Of a stretch of DNA of 64,000 bases, positions 20,301 to 29,284 are shown one piece after another. Under the pieces are notes generated by a model. It was not told the origin of the DNA and did no database searches. It saw only the letters and a program-made list of their open reading frames with translations. The position numbers and the translations under genes were made by a program. Source of the DNA: Eupeodes corollae (Eukaryota > Arthropoda > Insecta > Diptera > Syrphidae); assembly GCF_945859685.1 (NCBI RefSeq), contig NC_079149.1:16279118-16343117 (forward strand). The letters are read 5' to 3'. Every line of letters begins with the position of its first letter. Positions within the stretch are counted from its first letter, which is position 1.

Positions 20301-21956
20301 GTAACTTCCTATGGGAAGTTAAAAATTTTACCTAAGCCTGAGAAATGACGAACAGAAATTTTATAATTATTTTCGTATGTCTATGGCTAGTTTTGACAAT
20401 CTATTATTAAGACTAGAAAAGGATTCTACTCCTCCACGTAATGAACGAATTCGATGAAATTTTGTTCATGTGAACGACATAATATAAAGATAAGCGCTAT
20501 TAATAAAAATACATTCGAGATTTATCGAAAAGTAGTGACAAAAATATTTCACTAATACGGGATTTTCCCGCTTGGGTTTCTTGTGAACGAACAAATATAA
20601 CACTTGCTGCCACTACTCTATTCGATAAAATCCCGTATACGGTGTACGAGAAAAATATGGTCGTCTGAACGTAGCCTTAGGATTTGAGGTGGGTGCGAGT
20701 TTGGGTATATGCAAAGTACTTTTTGCATTTGAGCTCTAAAATCAAAGAAATCCTTAAAATAAAAATCAAGTATGTTAATACTGAACAAAAAACAGGGGAG
20801 AAATTCCAAAATCAACAATTTTTGCGTGTTTTGTATGTGAAAAAGTGAACTTTGAAAATTAATTTAAAATAGAAATAAATGGTTGCATTCACAAAACTAG
20901 TGGCTACGTAGACAAAATTCAACTACTTAGCTTTGTAAATGCGAAACTACACTACAAAGCTAGTCAATCTGGAACTATCATAATTTTGACAAATGCAGAT
21001 TTATAAAATAAGAAACATTTTTGATTTGATAACTTTACTTATCTTTTGTGTTTTTAAATTCAATAAAGTAAAATTTAAGACACAATTTGAATGATTTGGA
21101 TTTATATTTGTATTTAATTACTGAACGATTTATTTCATTTTGAATTCGTGTTACTTTACCGAGCAGCTGATTCTGAAACGTCAAAATCATTCCCCACTAA
21201 CTTTGTAGCCGAATTTGTTACACTACGTGCGTCGAAGGGGAAATTTCAACTATTTTTATAGTTAGATTTAGCCAATCAGAATCCCTTGACTATGAAGTCA
21301 CTAGCTTTGTGAATGCGACCAATGTTTCCTCCTATAAAATTGCTATAATTATTATTTATTTGCACATATCTATCAAATAAATAAAACCACACGTCGAAAT
21401 TCGTGCTAGGGTAGTGGAAAGTTGAGCCAATTTTTCTTTTTAAATCTATAATTTTCGAGTAATTTTCAAGATTTTACCACCTTAAAATTTGCTTCTCGAG
21501 TCCAACAATGTAATTAAAAAATTGCAAACAAATATTAATTATAAAAAATTGACATACAGCAGGTGCGTGTTTAAACAGAGGTTTTTCTCGTTGATGGAGT
21601 TCTAGAATCTAGACCACAACAAATCAGGGTCGTTCGATTGTTGATTAATATTTTTGAACTGATTACAAAATGATACTTTCATTTTTATAGGAAAATGCAT
21701 GCGAAATTATGGCTACTAACCTTGATGAATTCTTCACTCAGGTGTTCTTTCTTAGCAAAATCAACAAATCTATATTAAAAGTGAAACAAAAACAGAAAAT
21801 GCATTTGCATAAGATAAGTCACAAGATGTATATTTTTAATTTATGCACATAAATACCGTACCTTAGGTCTATGTCTAGACCAATTAATTTAGCAGTTATC
21901 ATACAAGCTCTTGCTGGAGGGCTAAACAATGCATAATAAAGTGTAGGTTTCGTCAT
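11367..21956 (-). CDS. GstE13: Glutathione S-transferase epsilon, GstE13 orthologue (6 exons)
   Basis: Exons on the minus strand are 21956-21862, 21769-21721, 16436-16378, 16317-16176, 11750-11557 and 11499-11367. Every junction is GT-AG, the phases agree, and the sum is 672 nt, giving 223 residues plus TAG. It starts MTKPTLYYALFSPPARA. Ser12 is the expected catalytic residue; His53 (NPQHQIP) and DSHAI at 67-71 belong to the glutathione site. FVDFAKKEHLSEEF, RMHYENGVLFQV and IPVEKEKYPK are hallmarks of Drosophila GstE13, and no stop or frameshift was found. The N-terminal thioredoxin-like and C-terminal helical domains are both complete. The enzyme should act in the cytosol on electrophiles; its natural substrate cannot be read from sequence. 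Introns 2 and 4 (about 5.3 and 4.4 kb) are full of transposons, the others are 57-108 bp. Confidence 0.93.
11955..12405 (+). mobile_element. tRNA-derived SINE with 15-bp target duplication, in GstE13 intron 4
   Basis: ACAAAAGAGTATTGA is repeated exactly at 11940-11954 and 12406-12420. The head resembles a tRNA: an A-box-like TAGCATGATGGTAAGTGCG and a B-box-like GGGTTCAATCCC (split by a later insertion), followed by a GCCACC end and a non-tRNA body ending ATTTATTTAATTTT. A second copy on the opposite strand is at 29376-29644. It would be transcribed by RNA polymerase III and moved by LINE machinery. Confidence 0.85.
11991..12106 (+). mobile_element. 116-bp LINE 3' tail inserted into the SINE
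   Basis: AAGTGCGTTGGACTAT is repeated exactly at 11975-11990 and 12107-12122. The insert ends AATAAACTAATAAAAATG then an A-rich run, like the 3' UTR of a 5'-truncated Jockey-type LINE or another polyadenylated transcript. It splits the SINE between its A and B boxes. Confidence 0.8.
12680..13440 (+). pseudogene. Rosa-type mariner transposase remnant
   Basis: Fragments in shifting frames give YGLFNRPTEAAIWAIVTKFR and FTLLDIKPEENI (N-terminal DNA-binding region), then QNCRFWSEYQPEALQKLPMH, and near the end HDMWFQQDRATCQTARATMD and RSCDLTP followed by stop codons. The gene is collinear with the intact mariner at 14702 but shorter through deletions, and clearly older and inactive. Confidence 0.8.
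13690..14570 (-). pseudogene. hAT-related transposase-like remnant
   Basis: Minus-strand pieces read NELSAGTKNVSELKEFMEWC, then THPSRWLSLVPAVDRLLKHY and FEFETDEAFWHLYPMSVEFL. A longer open frame (13870-14184) continues LLKCNNDRIVKQFVKEID and KDVDLLFHEFVSLENVY. The R/TRWLSL...RLL...Y pattern is typical of the RNase H-like core of hAT-family and hAT-derived genes. Several stops and at least one frameshift break it. Mariner copy 1 lies immediately upstream and may have cut it. Classification rests on the RWLSL region only. Confidence 0.55.
14589..15887 (+). mobile_element. Rosa-type mariner, copy 1 (complete)
   Basis: The element lies between TA dinucleotides (14587-14588 and 15888-15889). Its ends, read inward, are AAGGGTGATTTTTTTGAGG and AACGGCGATTTTTTAAGAG, an imperfect inverted pair. 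It carries an uninterrupted transposase gene. Two relatives are at 39622-40876 and 42807-44065. It sits in GstE13 intron 4 on the opposite strand. Confidence 0.9.
14702..15787 (+). CDS. Mariner transposase, rosa-like, intact frame (361 aa)
   Basis: Starts MNRLTNEQRLQIIEFYYQ, a DUF4817-like helix-turn-helix followed by a second HTH (SIRRRSQQLGLCYSTTWKIL). The DDE/D domain has Asp159 in FSDEAHF, Asp252 in WFQQDGATCH and Asp289/Asp294 in SCDLTPLDYFLWGY. From Asp252 there are 36 residues to Asp289 and 41 to Asp294; the latter matches the DD41D spacing described for rosa elements. Length is typical. It would cut the element at its inverted repeats and insert it at TA. A Pro stands in CHTAPD where both other copies have Arg. 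No stop or frameshift is present, so it could be active, though this was not tested. Confidence 0.92.
   Translation: MNRLTNEQRLQIIEFYYQNQCSVRNVFRALRPIYGLHNRPSEQTINAIVTKFRTQFTLLDIKPTTRMRKVRTEENIASVSESVAEDREMSIRRRSQQLGLCYSTTWKILRKDLGVKPYKIQLVQELKPNDLPQRRIFSECALEKLAENPLFYRQILFSDEAHFWLNGYVNKQNCRIWSQEQPEAVQELPMHPEKCTVWCGLYAGGIIGPYFFKDAVGRNVTVNGDRYRSMLTNFLLPKMEELNLVDMWFQQDGATCHTAPDSMAILRENFGEQFISRNGPVSWPPRSCDLTPLDYFLWGYVKSKVYTNKPATIPALEDNISEEIRAIPAEMLEKVTQNWTFRMDHLRRSRGQHLNEIIFKK
16800..17600 (-). pseudogene. Second rosa-type mariner remnant, with internal tandem duplication
   Basis: Minus-strand pieces from 17300 down read LGLHPYKIQLS-like sequence, KIIFSDEVHS, KQNCCIWDETNPKE, HPQKVTVWCGFWAG and MDLDDMWVQQDGG. 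Together these make a mariner DDE core of a different subfamily from copies 1-3. Stops and a 62-bp duplication (17001-17124) interrupt it. The C-terminal third is missing. Confidence 0.75.
17001..17124. repeat. 62-bp tandem duplication inside the mariner remnant
   Basis: Two units (17001-17062 and 17063-17124) differ at two positions. On the minus strand they duplicate the DETNPKE...HPQKV region of the transposase. Confidence 0.9.
17600..18603 (-). pseudogene. Tc1/mariner transposase remnant, another family
   Basis: From 18603 down the minus strand reads MESSTDEKRIAVVALHKAEK, an HTH region (FVWRTIKRYMDT), KPRPGGPLSVRSKYAVRAV and ISRRTMSRLIKNDLGM. After a frameshift come RLERAKALLRRYGDGRYRKI and, further down, FIKASGWPSGSPDLNPLDYS with the third catalytic Asp, ending in LKSSLVRAVGNFPEEKVSAA. 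The middle, including the second Asp, is damaged. It resembles nematode-like or maT-type mariners more than rosa; subfamily uncertain. Confidence 0.8.
18765..18983. repeat. Long near-perfect palindrome (arms about 82 bp), MITE-like
   Basis: The left arm starts AATGGTTGGGCTCATCAGAA and the right arm (18900-18983) is its near complement, ending TTCTGATGAGCCCAACCATT. The loop of about 50 bp is itself partly self-complementary (AAGCTACAGCTAGCAACT against AGTTGCTCTATGTAGTT). No clear target duplication was seen. Probably a fold-back MITE. Confidence 0.85.
19037..20322 (+). repeat. Rep-X copy A: tandem-repeat element in GstE13 intron 2
   Basis: Begins AAAAAGAGGCTGGGATGCGA, with a GGGATG/CATCCC hairpin close to this end. 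It continues as four or five diverged units of about 150-180 bp, each with a TGTTGAAAACAATATTTCTT, AAGCCAATAT, AGATATTTGAGTCGAAAATC and AACTGTCAATTCG block. An unrelated stretch follows, then an ACGGACGTACGGACGTAC run, and it ends at the hairpin AACTTCCTATGGGAAGTT (20302-20319). The same order, inverted, occurs at 59690-64000, and part of it at 61742-62360. No protein is encoded. Architecture resembles non-autonomous Helentron/DINE-1 elements (inference). Confidence 0.7.
20323..20880. other. Unassigned AT-rich intron sequence, with a 57-bp direct repeat
   Basis: Block 20817-20876 repeats 18983-19040 (TTTTTGCGTGTTTT ... AATTTAAAATAGAAA) with a few differences. CGGGATTTTCCCG and AAAATCCCGTATAC occur near 20558 and 20625. 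I recognise no gene. Confidence 0.5.
20881..21320. mobile_element. MITE C (440 bp) with GGTTGCATTC ends
   Basis: The ends are GGTTGCATTCACAAAACTAG and, inverted, GGTCGCATTCACAAAGCTAG. AAT lies directly outside both ends. It is non-coding and shares end type and AAT flanks with MITEs A and B. Confidence 0.75.
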
Positions 21957-22461
21957 TCCGTTAAAAGTTGAATACAATTCTAGAATTATCAAATTATAGG
22001 AAATAAAAATTGATATTTTTTAATAACAAAAACAACTGATAAAGTTGATGACGGTTTAAGCACCAAGAATCACAAATCGTTACTACAGCTGTTTTATTTT
22101 ATGTCATATTGCCATGTGCTGAACTTTACAATTAAGCTGTGGACATTAAAAGCTTTGCATATTTTGTATAATAATAAACTTGAATAGGGTACTTGTGCAT
22201 ATTGCTTTCAAAGCTGTACAAGAATATTTTTTTAAATATAAGTTGTTGCGGTTTCTATCAAAATCTTAGCGATTAATTATTATTAAAAATCTAAGTGGTT
22301 GAATTCTATAAATACTCAAATTCATAGACTTTCAATATTTATTTTTATGAATACTAATCTAAGCTGTAAAAGTATGACTCTTGTCTAGTTTTAAGGTTAT
22401 CACTTTGAATCAAAAGCGATTTTAATCAGTCTGTATATAATCCATATTAATTGAAAAAATC
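21957..22461. other. GstE13 5' flank
   Basis: About 500 bp of AT-rich DNA between the GstE13 start codon and the RTE-like LINE. It must contain the GstE13 promoter unless that lies beyond the LINE, but I could not assign a TATA box or initiator. No other gene seen. Confidence 0.4.
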
Positions 22462-25400
22462 GATGTTCAAATGGTAGACATGTGCATTCAAGAGGACACA
22501 AGCGTCCACAGGTTTTTCTCAAAACCCACCTCTGTTTATCAACTCCTACTCTCACCTCCCTGCTCCCTGCGGTGAACATCTGGTGCCTAGTACCTCAACT
22601 GGAGATTGGGTTCCAACCCCAGTGGAAAGTTGTTGGGGGCAGCAAACGAGAGAGGGGGGAGAGGTGTTTCCACTAAGGCACCTCTCCTTATCCAGGCGGC
22701 AGCGGACGAATTCTCGAGATAGAATCAACGGTGGCGTCTACAGTTCCAGTAAGGTCGAACTATTTAGTGAACACCTTATAGGGCTTCTTCGACATATTCG
22801 GAGCCTAGGCCTATAAGGAGCGGTTCATCCGGCTCCCCTTCCTTGGAGTTATACTAAGGATCTGGCCCTCCAGGTTAGGGGTTGTGCCGTCGGGGTGACT
22901 TCCTGGCCACGAAGCTTTCGACAAGCCTCGGATACTGTCGGATTCACTGTTGACAACCCACGCAAACGAAATAAGGACAACGAACTTCGGATATGTACGT
23001 GGAATGTTAGGTCCCTTAACAGACCACGTGCAGCCGAACAATTAGCGGAAGCCCTAAACTGCTGCAAGGCAGATATTACAGCCATCCAAGAAGTGCGATG
23101 GGATGGACCGGGCAAACGCAAACTAAAAGACTGCGATATCTACTACGGCGACTGCTACCGAGAACAAAGACAGCGTCTATTTGGGTGTGGATTTGTTGTT
23201 GGAACTAGGCTCAGGCAAAAAGTCTTGAGTTTCAACAGTGTGAGCGAGCGCATCACGACAATCCGCATCAAGGCTAAATTCGCCAACATAAGCCTAATAT
23301 GCATGCATGCCCCAACAGAGGAGAAAGATGAAGACACCAAAGACATATTCTCCGAGCTCTTGGACAAGACTTATGAGCAGTGCCCTGGCTATGACATTAA
23401 AATTGTCTTAGGAGATTTTAATGCCAAGCTAGGAAGAGAAGACATCTTTTGTGGCACAATCGGGATATACAGTCGCACGACACCACCTCCGACAACAGAT
23501 TCAGGCTGGTCGATTTCGCTGCGGGGCGAGACGTTCTGGTAGCTAGTATGCAGTTCACGCATCTTAATATCCACAAGGGGACATGGAAATCTCTTGATCA
23601 AGCAACCGTCAACCAGATTGACCACATTGCGATCGACGCACGACACTTCTCCAGTATCCAGGATATCCGAACATTCCGAGGCCAACATTGACTCGGACCA
23701 CTACCTCGTTGTAGCCAAGGTGCGGCTACGGATATCCCGATCCAAGCCAAAACAAGGAAGTACTGTGAGAAGATTCGACGTTAGACGGCTACAATCGCAA
23801 GAGACTGCCATGTCCTTTTCCGATTGAGTCTGTAATAACCTTTTCAGGAGTCTTATGCTGCCTGCATTAAGCATTGAAAACCAGTGGCAACACTGCCTTG
23901 CAGCCATCAGAGATGCCGCCTCTGAAGTGCTAGGTTTCACACGGCCACCACAGCGAAACCCCTGGTTTGACGACGAATTCCGGCAAGCGCACGCAGCGAA
24001 ACAAGAGGCATACAAAACGGCGCTGCACAAAAGGACTAGAGCTGCTCGCGAGCTCTACGAGCAGAAGAGGAGAGAGGAACACCGGCTTCTTAGATGGAAA
24101 AAAAGAGAGCATGAGAAGCACGCGATCGAGGGGATAGAGGTATGTCTCACCACAGAAATGCGGTTCGTAAATTTTACCAAAAGGTAAAAAAAACCTCCCA
24201 AGGGTACCAGCCACGAACCGAAGCCTGTAAAGACGATCAGGGGAACATCGTGTAGAACCACAGTCGATGCTGCGAATATGGAAAGATCACTTCTCCAAAT
24301 TATATAACGGCGATGACGAAACGAATTACACTGTAAGGGAGATAGAACCACTCAACCTCGGCGACGCAGATCAACTATTCCGCCTACCCGACCTTGACGA
24401 AGTGAAGATAGCTATATCAAACTTAAGTCAAACAAAGCTGCTGGAGCTGACGGCATCACCGCCGAACTATTCAAAGCAGCAGGCGATGACTTGGTAGGGA
24501 GAATGCACCAACTCATCTGCAAAATATGGTCGGAAGAAAGCATGCCCGATGAGTGGAATCTCAGCATAGTGTGCCCGATACATAAGAAAGGAAACCCTCT
24601 AAATTGCGCCAACTACAGGGGCATCAGTCTCCTTAATCTGCCGTATTATGTGAACGTCTGAAGCCATTCGTCAACAACCTGATTGGTCCTTATCAGTGTG
24701 GCTTTAGACCAGGAAAGTCCACTATCGACCAAATATTCACACTACGGCAGATCTTGGAAAAAACCCAGGAGCTTCAAATCGATACCCACCATCTCTTTAT
24801 CGATTTTAAAGCCGCGTATGACAGCATCTATAGGGAAGAGCTCTACCGAGCAATGTCTAGTTTTGGCATCCCTGTCAAACTTATCCGCTTGTGCAGAATG
24901 ACGATGGAGAATGCACGCTGCTCTATCAAGGTCGGAAAAGATCTTACCGATGCATTTGATGTCAAAAAAGGTTTTAGACAAGGCGATGCACTGTCATGCG
25001 ACTTCTTCAACATCGTTCTGGAAAGAATTGTGCAAAACTCAACCGTCAACACTAGAGGCACAATCATCCAAAGATCCATCCAATTACTCGGATACGCAGA
25101 TGTAATTGACATAATTGGAAGATCAAAGCGTGATGTCAGTGGAGCGTTTTTGAGCATTGCGACGGAAGCGAAGAAGATGGGTTTAGTGGTCAATGAGGGC
25201 AAGACCAAGTATATGCTGTTATCAAAAAAGGACACTGAACGACGACGTATTGGACAAAACTTCACCATGGACAGCTATAACTTTGAGGTAGTTGAGGACT
25301 TTGTCTACCTAGGCACCGCTATTAATGCAGACAACAACACCAGCGCTGAAATCAAACGAAGAATAACTCTTGCAAATCGCTGGTTCTTTGGACTTAGAAG

Positions 25401-25900
25401 GCAATTGAGAAGTAAAGTCCTCTCTCGAGCATGTAAAATCACCATCTATAAGACACTCATCATCCCGGTTCTCATTTATGGCGCTGAGGCCTGGACCCTG
25501 TCAAAGAAAGATGAGAGCGTCTTAGGATGCTTCGAGAGAAAAATTCTTCGGGTGATTTTTGGTCCCGTACGCAGATGGAGAATGGAGGAGAAGATATAAC
25601 GACGAACTGTACGGGCTGTACAGCGACACTGACCTAGTTAGCAAAACTAAAGTCCAACGGCTTAGATGGCTAGGACATGTAGAGCGGATTGACATCAAAC
25701 GCTCCAGCCCGGAAGGTCTTCGAATCCAATCCCGAGGGACGGCGCAGTAGAGGAAGACCGCGACTCAGGTGGCGCACCCAGGTGGGAGAGGACCTCAACC
25801 AACTTGGCGTGCGAAACTGGAGACAGCTAGCTGGCTGGAGACGCTTGTTGGTTGAGGCCCAGGTCCGCCCCGGACTGTAGCGCCACCTTAAGTAAGTAAG
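22462..25900 (+). pseudogene. RTE-like LINE, near full length, with 14-bp target duplication
   Basis: TAATTGAAAAAATC flanks the element exactly at 22448-22461 and 25901-25914. The endonuclease reads LRICTWNVRSLNRPRAAEQL, ITAIQEVRWDGPGK and VLGDFNAKLGREDIF. The RT reads HHLFIDFKAAYDSIYREEL and GFRQGDALSCDFFNIVLERI, but the active-site box is GYADVIDI instead of YADDI. The C-terminal part includes VEDFVYLGTAINADNNTSAE and LRWLGHVERID. At least four frameshifts or stops separate the pieces. The 3' end is a short (TAAG)n run, as in RTE-type elements. It would have encoded an endonuclease and reverse transcriptase for target-primed insertion; it is now inactive. Confidence 0.88.
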
Positions 25901-26089
25901 TAATTGAAAAAATCTTTAAAAATATGAATAGTTGTGGACTTTCGTAATCTCGTGTCAACTTAACATTTTCCTATAAATTATAGTTATTCAATGCTTATGT
26001 CAAAATATGTACTAACTGATGAAATCTATTCCAATCAACTGTCATTATTAAATCAGCTGCTTGCCATATTAAAAGAAAAAAAGGGCAGG

Positions 26090-26165
26090 CTCAGACAACA
26101 TAATGGACTTTATTTGCAGTCAACTGCTTTAGTTGAACGTCCATTTTGACCAAGGCAACTACCAA
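26090..26165 (+). repeat. Rep-Y end fragment
   Basis: GGACTTTATTTGCAGTCAAC and GACCAAGGCAACTACC match the same end of the other Rep-Y copies. Confidence 0.5.
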
Positions 26166-26189
26166 GACGCATTCCACATTTGCAACGCA

Positions 26190-27180
26190 ACTGTATTATT
26201 TGCTATTTTTCTAAAGCTTACACCATTAAATAAACGTTAAAAAAGGTGAGACAGGAAACTTTACGACGACGTTCAAGCGACGTAAAGGAACTAGCGGTGA
26301 TTTAGTTAAACTCAGTGATAGCAGTTATACTCAAGCTTTGGACTAATGTAAGTCTTGTAGATAACAGCCAAATCAGAAGAAGAGCATAAGTTCGAGCACC
26401 GGTTTGAGAAACCGAAATATCTTGCCGAATTTTTGGCGATATCGCGTCAGTGCCCGTTCCACAAGAAGTGGTTGGTTACACATACCGAGATCATCGAGAT
26501 GTTCAGTCTCATTGATGCAAATGCCATCCAAGGATATTGGCAATGGGGGTATATCTCACTTTAACGATACAAGACAGCATTGGGTTTTCGAAACATTAAG
26601 TTACACGCGGATTTTTATTTCCCTATGTATAACGCTGTTTAGGCCTTAGTTTAATGAGCTCATCATATGTGAGTCTGAAACCGAATATGGAAGTACTATC
26701 GTATCGTCTGCAAATTAATGTATTGGAGTTGTAGACAGATCATTAATAAAAATGAGAAAGAGTGTTGGAGAAAGAACAGAGCCCTGTGGTACACCAGCTT
26801 TTTTTTTGTGGTTTTTAGACTTGAACCCATCCAATACTACTGGTATTGAACGGTCCGAAAGGTAATTTCGTATCCAACGAAGGAGAGATTCATCAAGTCA
26901 AAGGCAGCCTGATGTCAAACACTATCAGAAGCTTTTGAAACATACAGTGCAATAATCCAACTTTCACAAAGACGACATGTAAAGATTTTGCTCCTCTGTT
27001 TGGTGAAATGAACAATGAGATCATCAGTGGACCTATTGCAAGGAAAGTCGTACTGTCGGTCATTAAGAACCTTTCGGTCTTGGGGTATTCTTGAGCTGAT
27101 AATTAATTAGCGTTCCTATGGCCTTTGAAAGAAGGGACGTAGGTGCAATAGGTCGGTAATTAGAGGATGAGCAAGATTCC
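26190..27180 (-). pseudogene. I-group-like LINE RT remnant
   Basis: On the minus strand AGVPQGSVLSPTLFLIFIND is followed by FADDTIVLPYSVSDSHMMSS (RT active site), and near 26260 by SSLERRRKVSCLTFFNVYLM, the tail typical of I/Nimb-like LINEs. Upstream pieces near 27100 include the PITALPTSLLSKAIGT-like start of RT. Frameshifts throughout. It abuts the RNase H-bearing LINE remnant at 27187. Confidence 0.65.
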
Positions 27181-27186
27181 CCTTAA

Positions 27187-29111
27187 TCAGCGTTTGCATG
27201 ACATTTGAAAGAAGGGACGTACATAAATGCAATAGGATTCACCTTTTTTTGAGGACAGATGAAAAAGCTTACGCAGTGGTTTTGCCAGCGTTGAAGAAAA
27301 CCTCTTCAGAACAATAATGGGGATACCATCCGGACAAGCGGGTTTGAGTGTGTAAAGATCTCTTAAGACTCTTGCCACAGTTCTAGTGCGAAACAAGTTT
27401 GGTCCTGCAAATTTAAATAGTTTGAGGCTGTTGAGAGCCCATTGATGCTTGTCGCTTGTGATCAAACCTTGCGGATATGTTGTATTGGGACTTAAACGTA
27501 TATAAATGTTGCAAGTTTCGGTAAAAGAACTACCAGGAAAGTGAGTGTCCAGTAGTAAGTTCAGCGATTCATTGAATTTGAATTTGTCCACCAACCGTCT
27601 GCATTTTTCAAGCAGATTGGCATCGCTGGATCAGTTTCAAGAATTTTCCGTAACCTTGAGGCTTCAAAAGTTTCTTTTATCGTGCTACAGAAGGGTCGCC
27701 AAGAAGATGGCTTAGATTTCCTTAGTGCCTTTCTTAGCGATTCTTTGCAAGAGGCTAGTCTTGCGGCTTTGGCTCGGTTGAAGAGTTTCCTGCATTCTTT
27801 CCTGAGCGAGTCAAGCTCTGAGGCCCACCATTGTGGTTTCCTCTTTACTCTGATCTGTGCAAAGCTGCGGTAAGGTCATTGACTTTGTTGTCAAGTTCAT
27901 TAGCGTTAGAGGAAGGACTTGATAGTTCAGGTTTTAGTAAACTTTGTAATGAGTTCCTGTTTGAAGCCCAGTTAGTATTCCGATAGTCAATGGACTCGGG
28001 TTATCATCCACATTTATATTGAACTGGTTATATCTACGATAAGAGAACGGGTGTATAGTATCTGAGACAAGAGTTATATCTAGGACTCCTTGTCGAGTTT
28101 TAGTGATGAAGGTTGGTTCATTTCCAACATTACTTACTAAGAGGTTAGTACCAAGAATATAATCAAAAAGAGACTCACCTTTGTCGTTGATATAGATACG
28201 TACTTTCCCATACCGTGTGATGAGCGTTAACAGCGTTCCCAATAATTAAGTGGATACTTTGCCTTTCCGCTTGAGAGACGATTCTCTCAAGGGTTTTTCT
28301 AGGGAGAGGGCCAAGGCGGTCATGGCCAAGATACGCCGACACTAGCTAGAAACTTCCAGCCTAGCTACGATGGTATCTTTGTCACTGAAATGATGGAGTA
28401 AAAATACATTAATGCTCCGTTTCACTAGTATGCAAGATCTAGGTTCACCTTTATCTGTCACACACAGTGTGTAATACCTAGGAGTCCTGAGTCCTTGAAC
28501 AACAGATCTCACAATCCATGGCTCTTGGATCAGGACAATGTCTTTCTGTACTAACTGCAGCATTTTGGATACAATTAGGCAGATCAACCTCCACCACGGC
28601 TTTGTTCTGATCCTCTGAGTCTGAGTATGAACCCAAGAGTTCGTCCTCTCTCAGAAGGATCATGTTTAGGTCGTCCTCATTCTCTAGTAATGATGGACTG
28701 TCTACAACTTTTTTAGAGGGTAGAGTAGTGATTGCAGAGGGCATGGGTGCATCGTCACCCTCTGTTAGGAGAGAAGATAACATTTCAGGCCCACCAATCG
28801 CGAGGCCCGCTATCCGCTATAACCTCATCTTTTTTGTAAATTCGAATTTTGACGGATTCGGAGCCATAGTTTATAGAGCCATTGATCTAGGCTAGAAGAG
28901 CCAAGGATTCTTTAATGAGTACCACAATGGCATTCCTATAAAGACCCTTCACTTTCTCTAGCTTGACTATCTTCCAGTTATGCGTCATAAGGGATGGATT
29001 AAAAACTTTGATCATCTCAAAAATGTCCTCGGTACCAGCAGCTTCAATTGGAATCCAAATGCGGGCTCTAGTTCTTCTAGGAATGTCTTCCTTACCTAAC
29101 CTAACCTTCAC
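27187..29111 (-). pseudogene. LOA/I-group LINE remnant, 5' part (ORF1 end, endonuclease, RT start)
   Basis: From 29111 down: an ORF1 gag-like end (RTRARIWIPIEAAGTEDIF, VKLEKVKGLYRNAIVVLIK), then an endonuclease (KDIVLIQEPWIVRSVVQGLR; GTLLTLITRYGK; LFDYILGTNLLVSNVGNEPT) and the region before RT (SLNLLLDTHFPGSSFTETCN). It stops near LKRFSSTLAKPLRKLF. It is the same family as the copy at 53149-56199, which supplies the missing RT and RNase H. Multiple stops; inactive. TTACCTAACCTAACC sits at 29094-29108. Confidence 0.8.
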
Positions 29112-29284
29112 CTAACCGGCTGAAACCGAGCTTGTATAATTCACAAAACCTCTGATCGCCACAAACCAAGAGTTTGTCATGACCCTGATGCCAATCCCCT
29201 TATGGAAGGGAGTAGTCCTGGAAGTGGTTTCGGCACGTTCAGACGACATTAAAAGTAAGGCAAATTTCTGGAATCTGGTTGGCC

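Noticed and set aside
19037..20322. CRISPR-like array from the regular spacing in Rep-X
   Set aside because: Units are diverged and contiguous with no unique spacers, and the DNA is animal.
23389..24612. Several antisense ORFs over the RTE-like LINE
   Set aside because: Shadows of the sense endonuclease and RT coding, no independent motifs.
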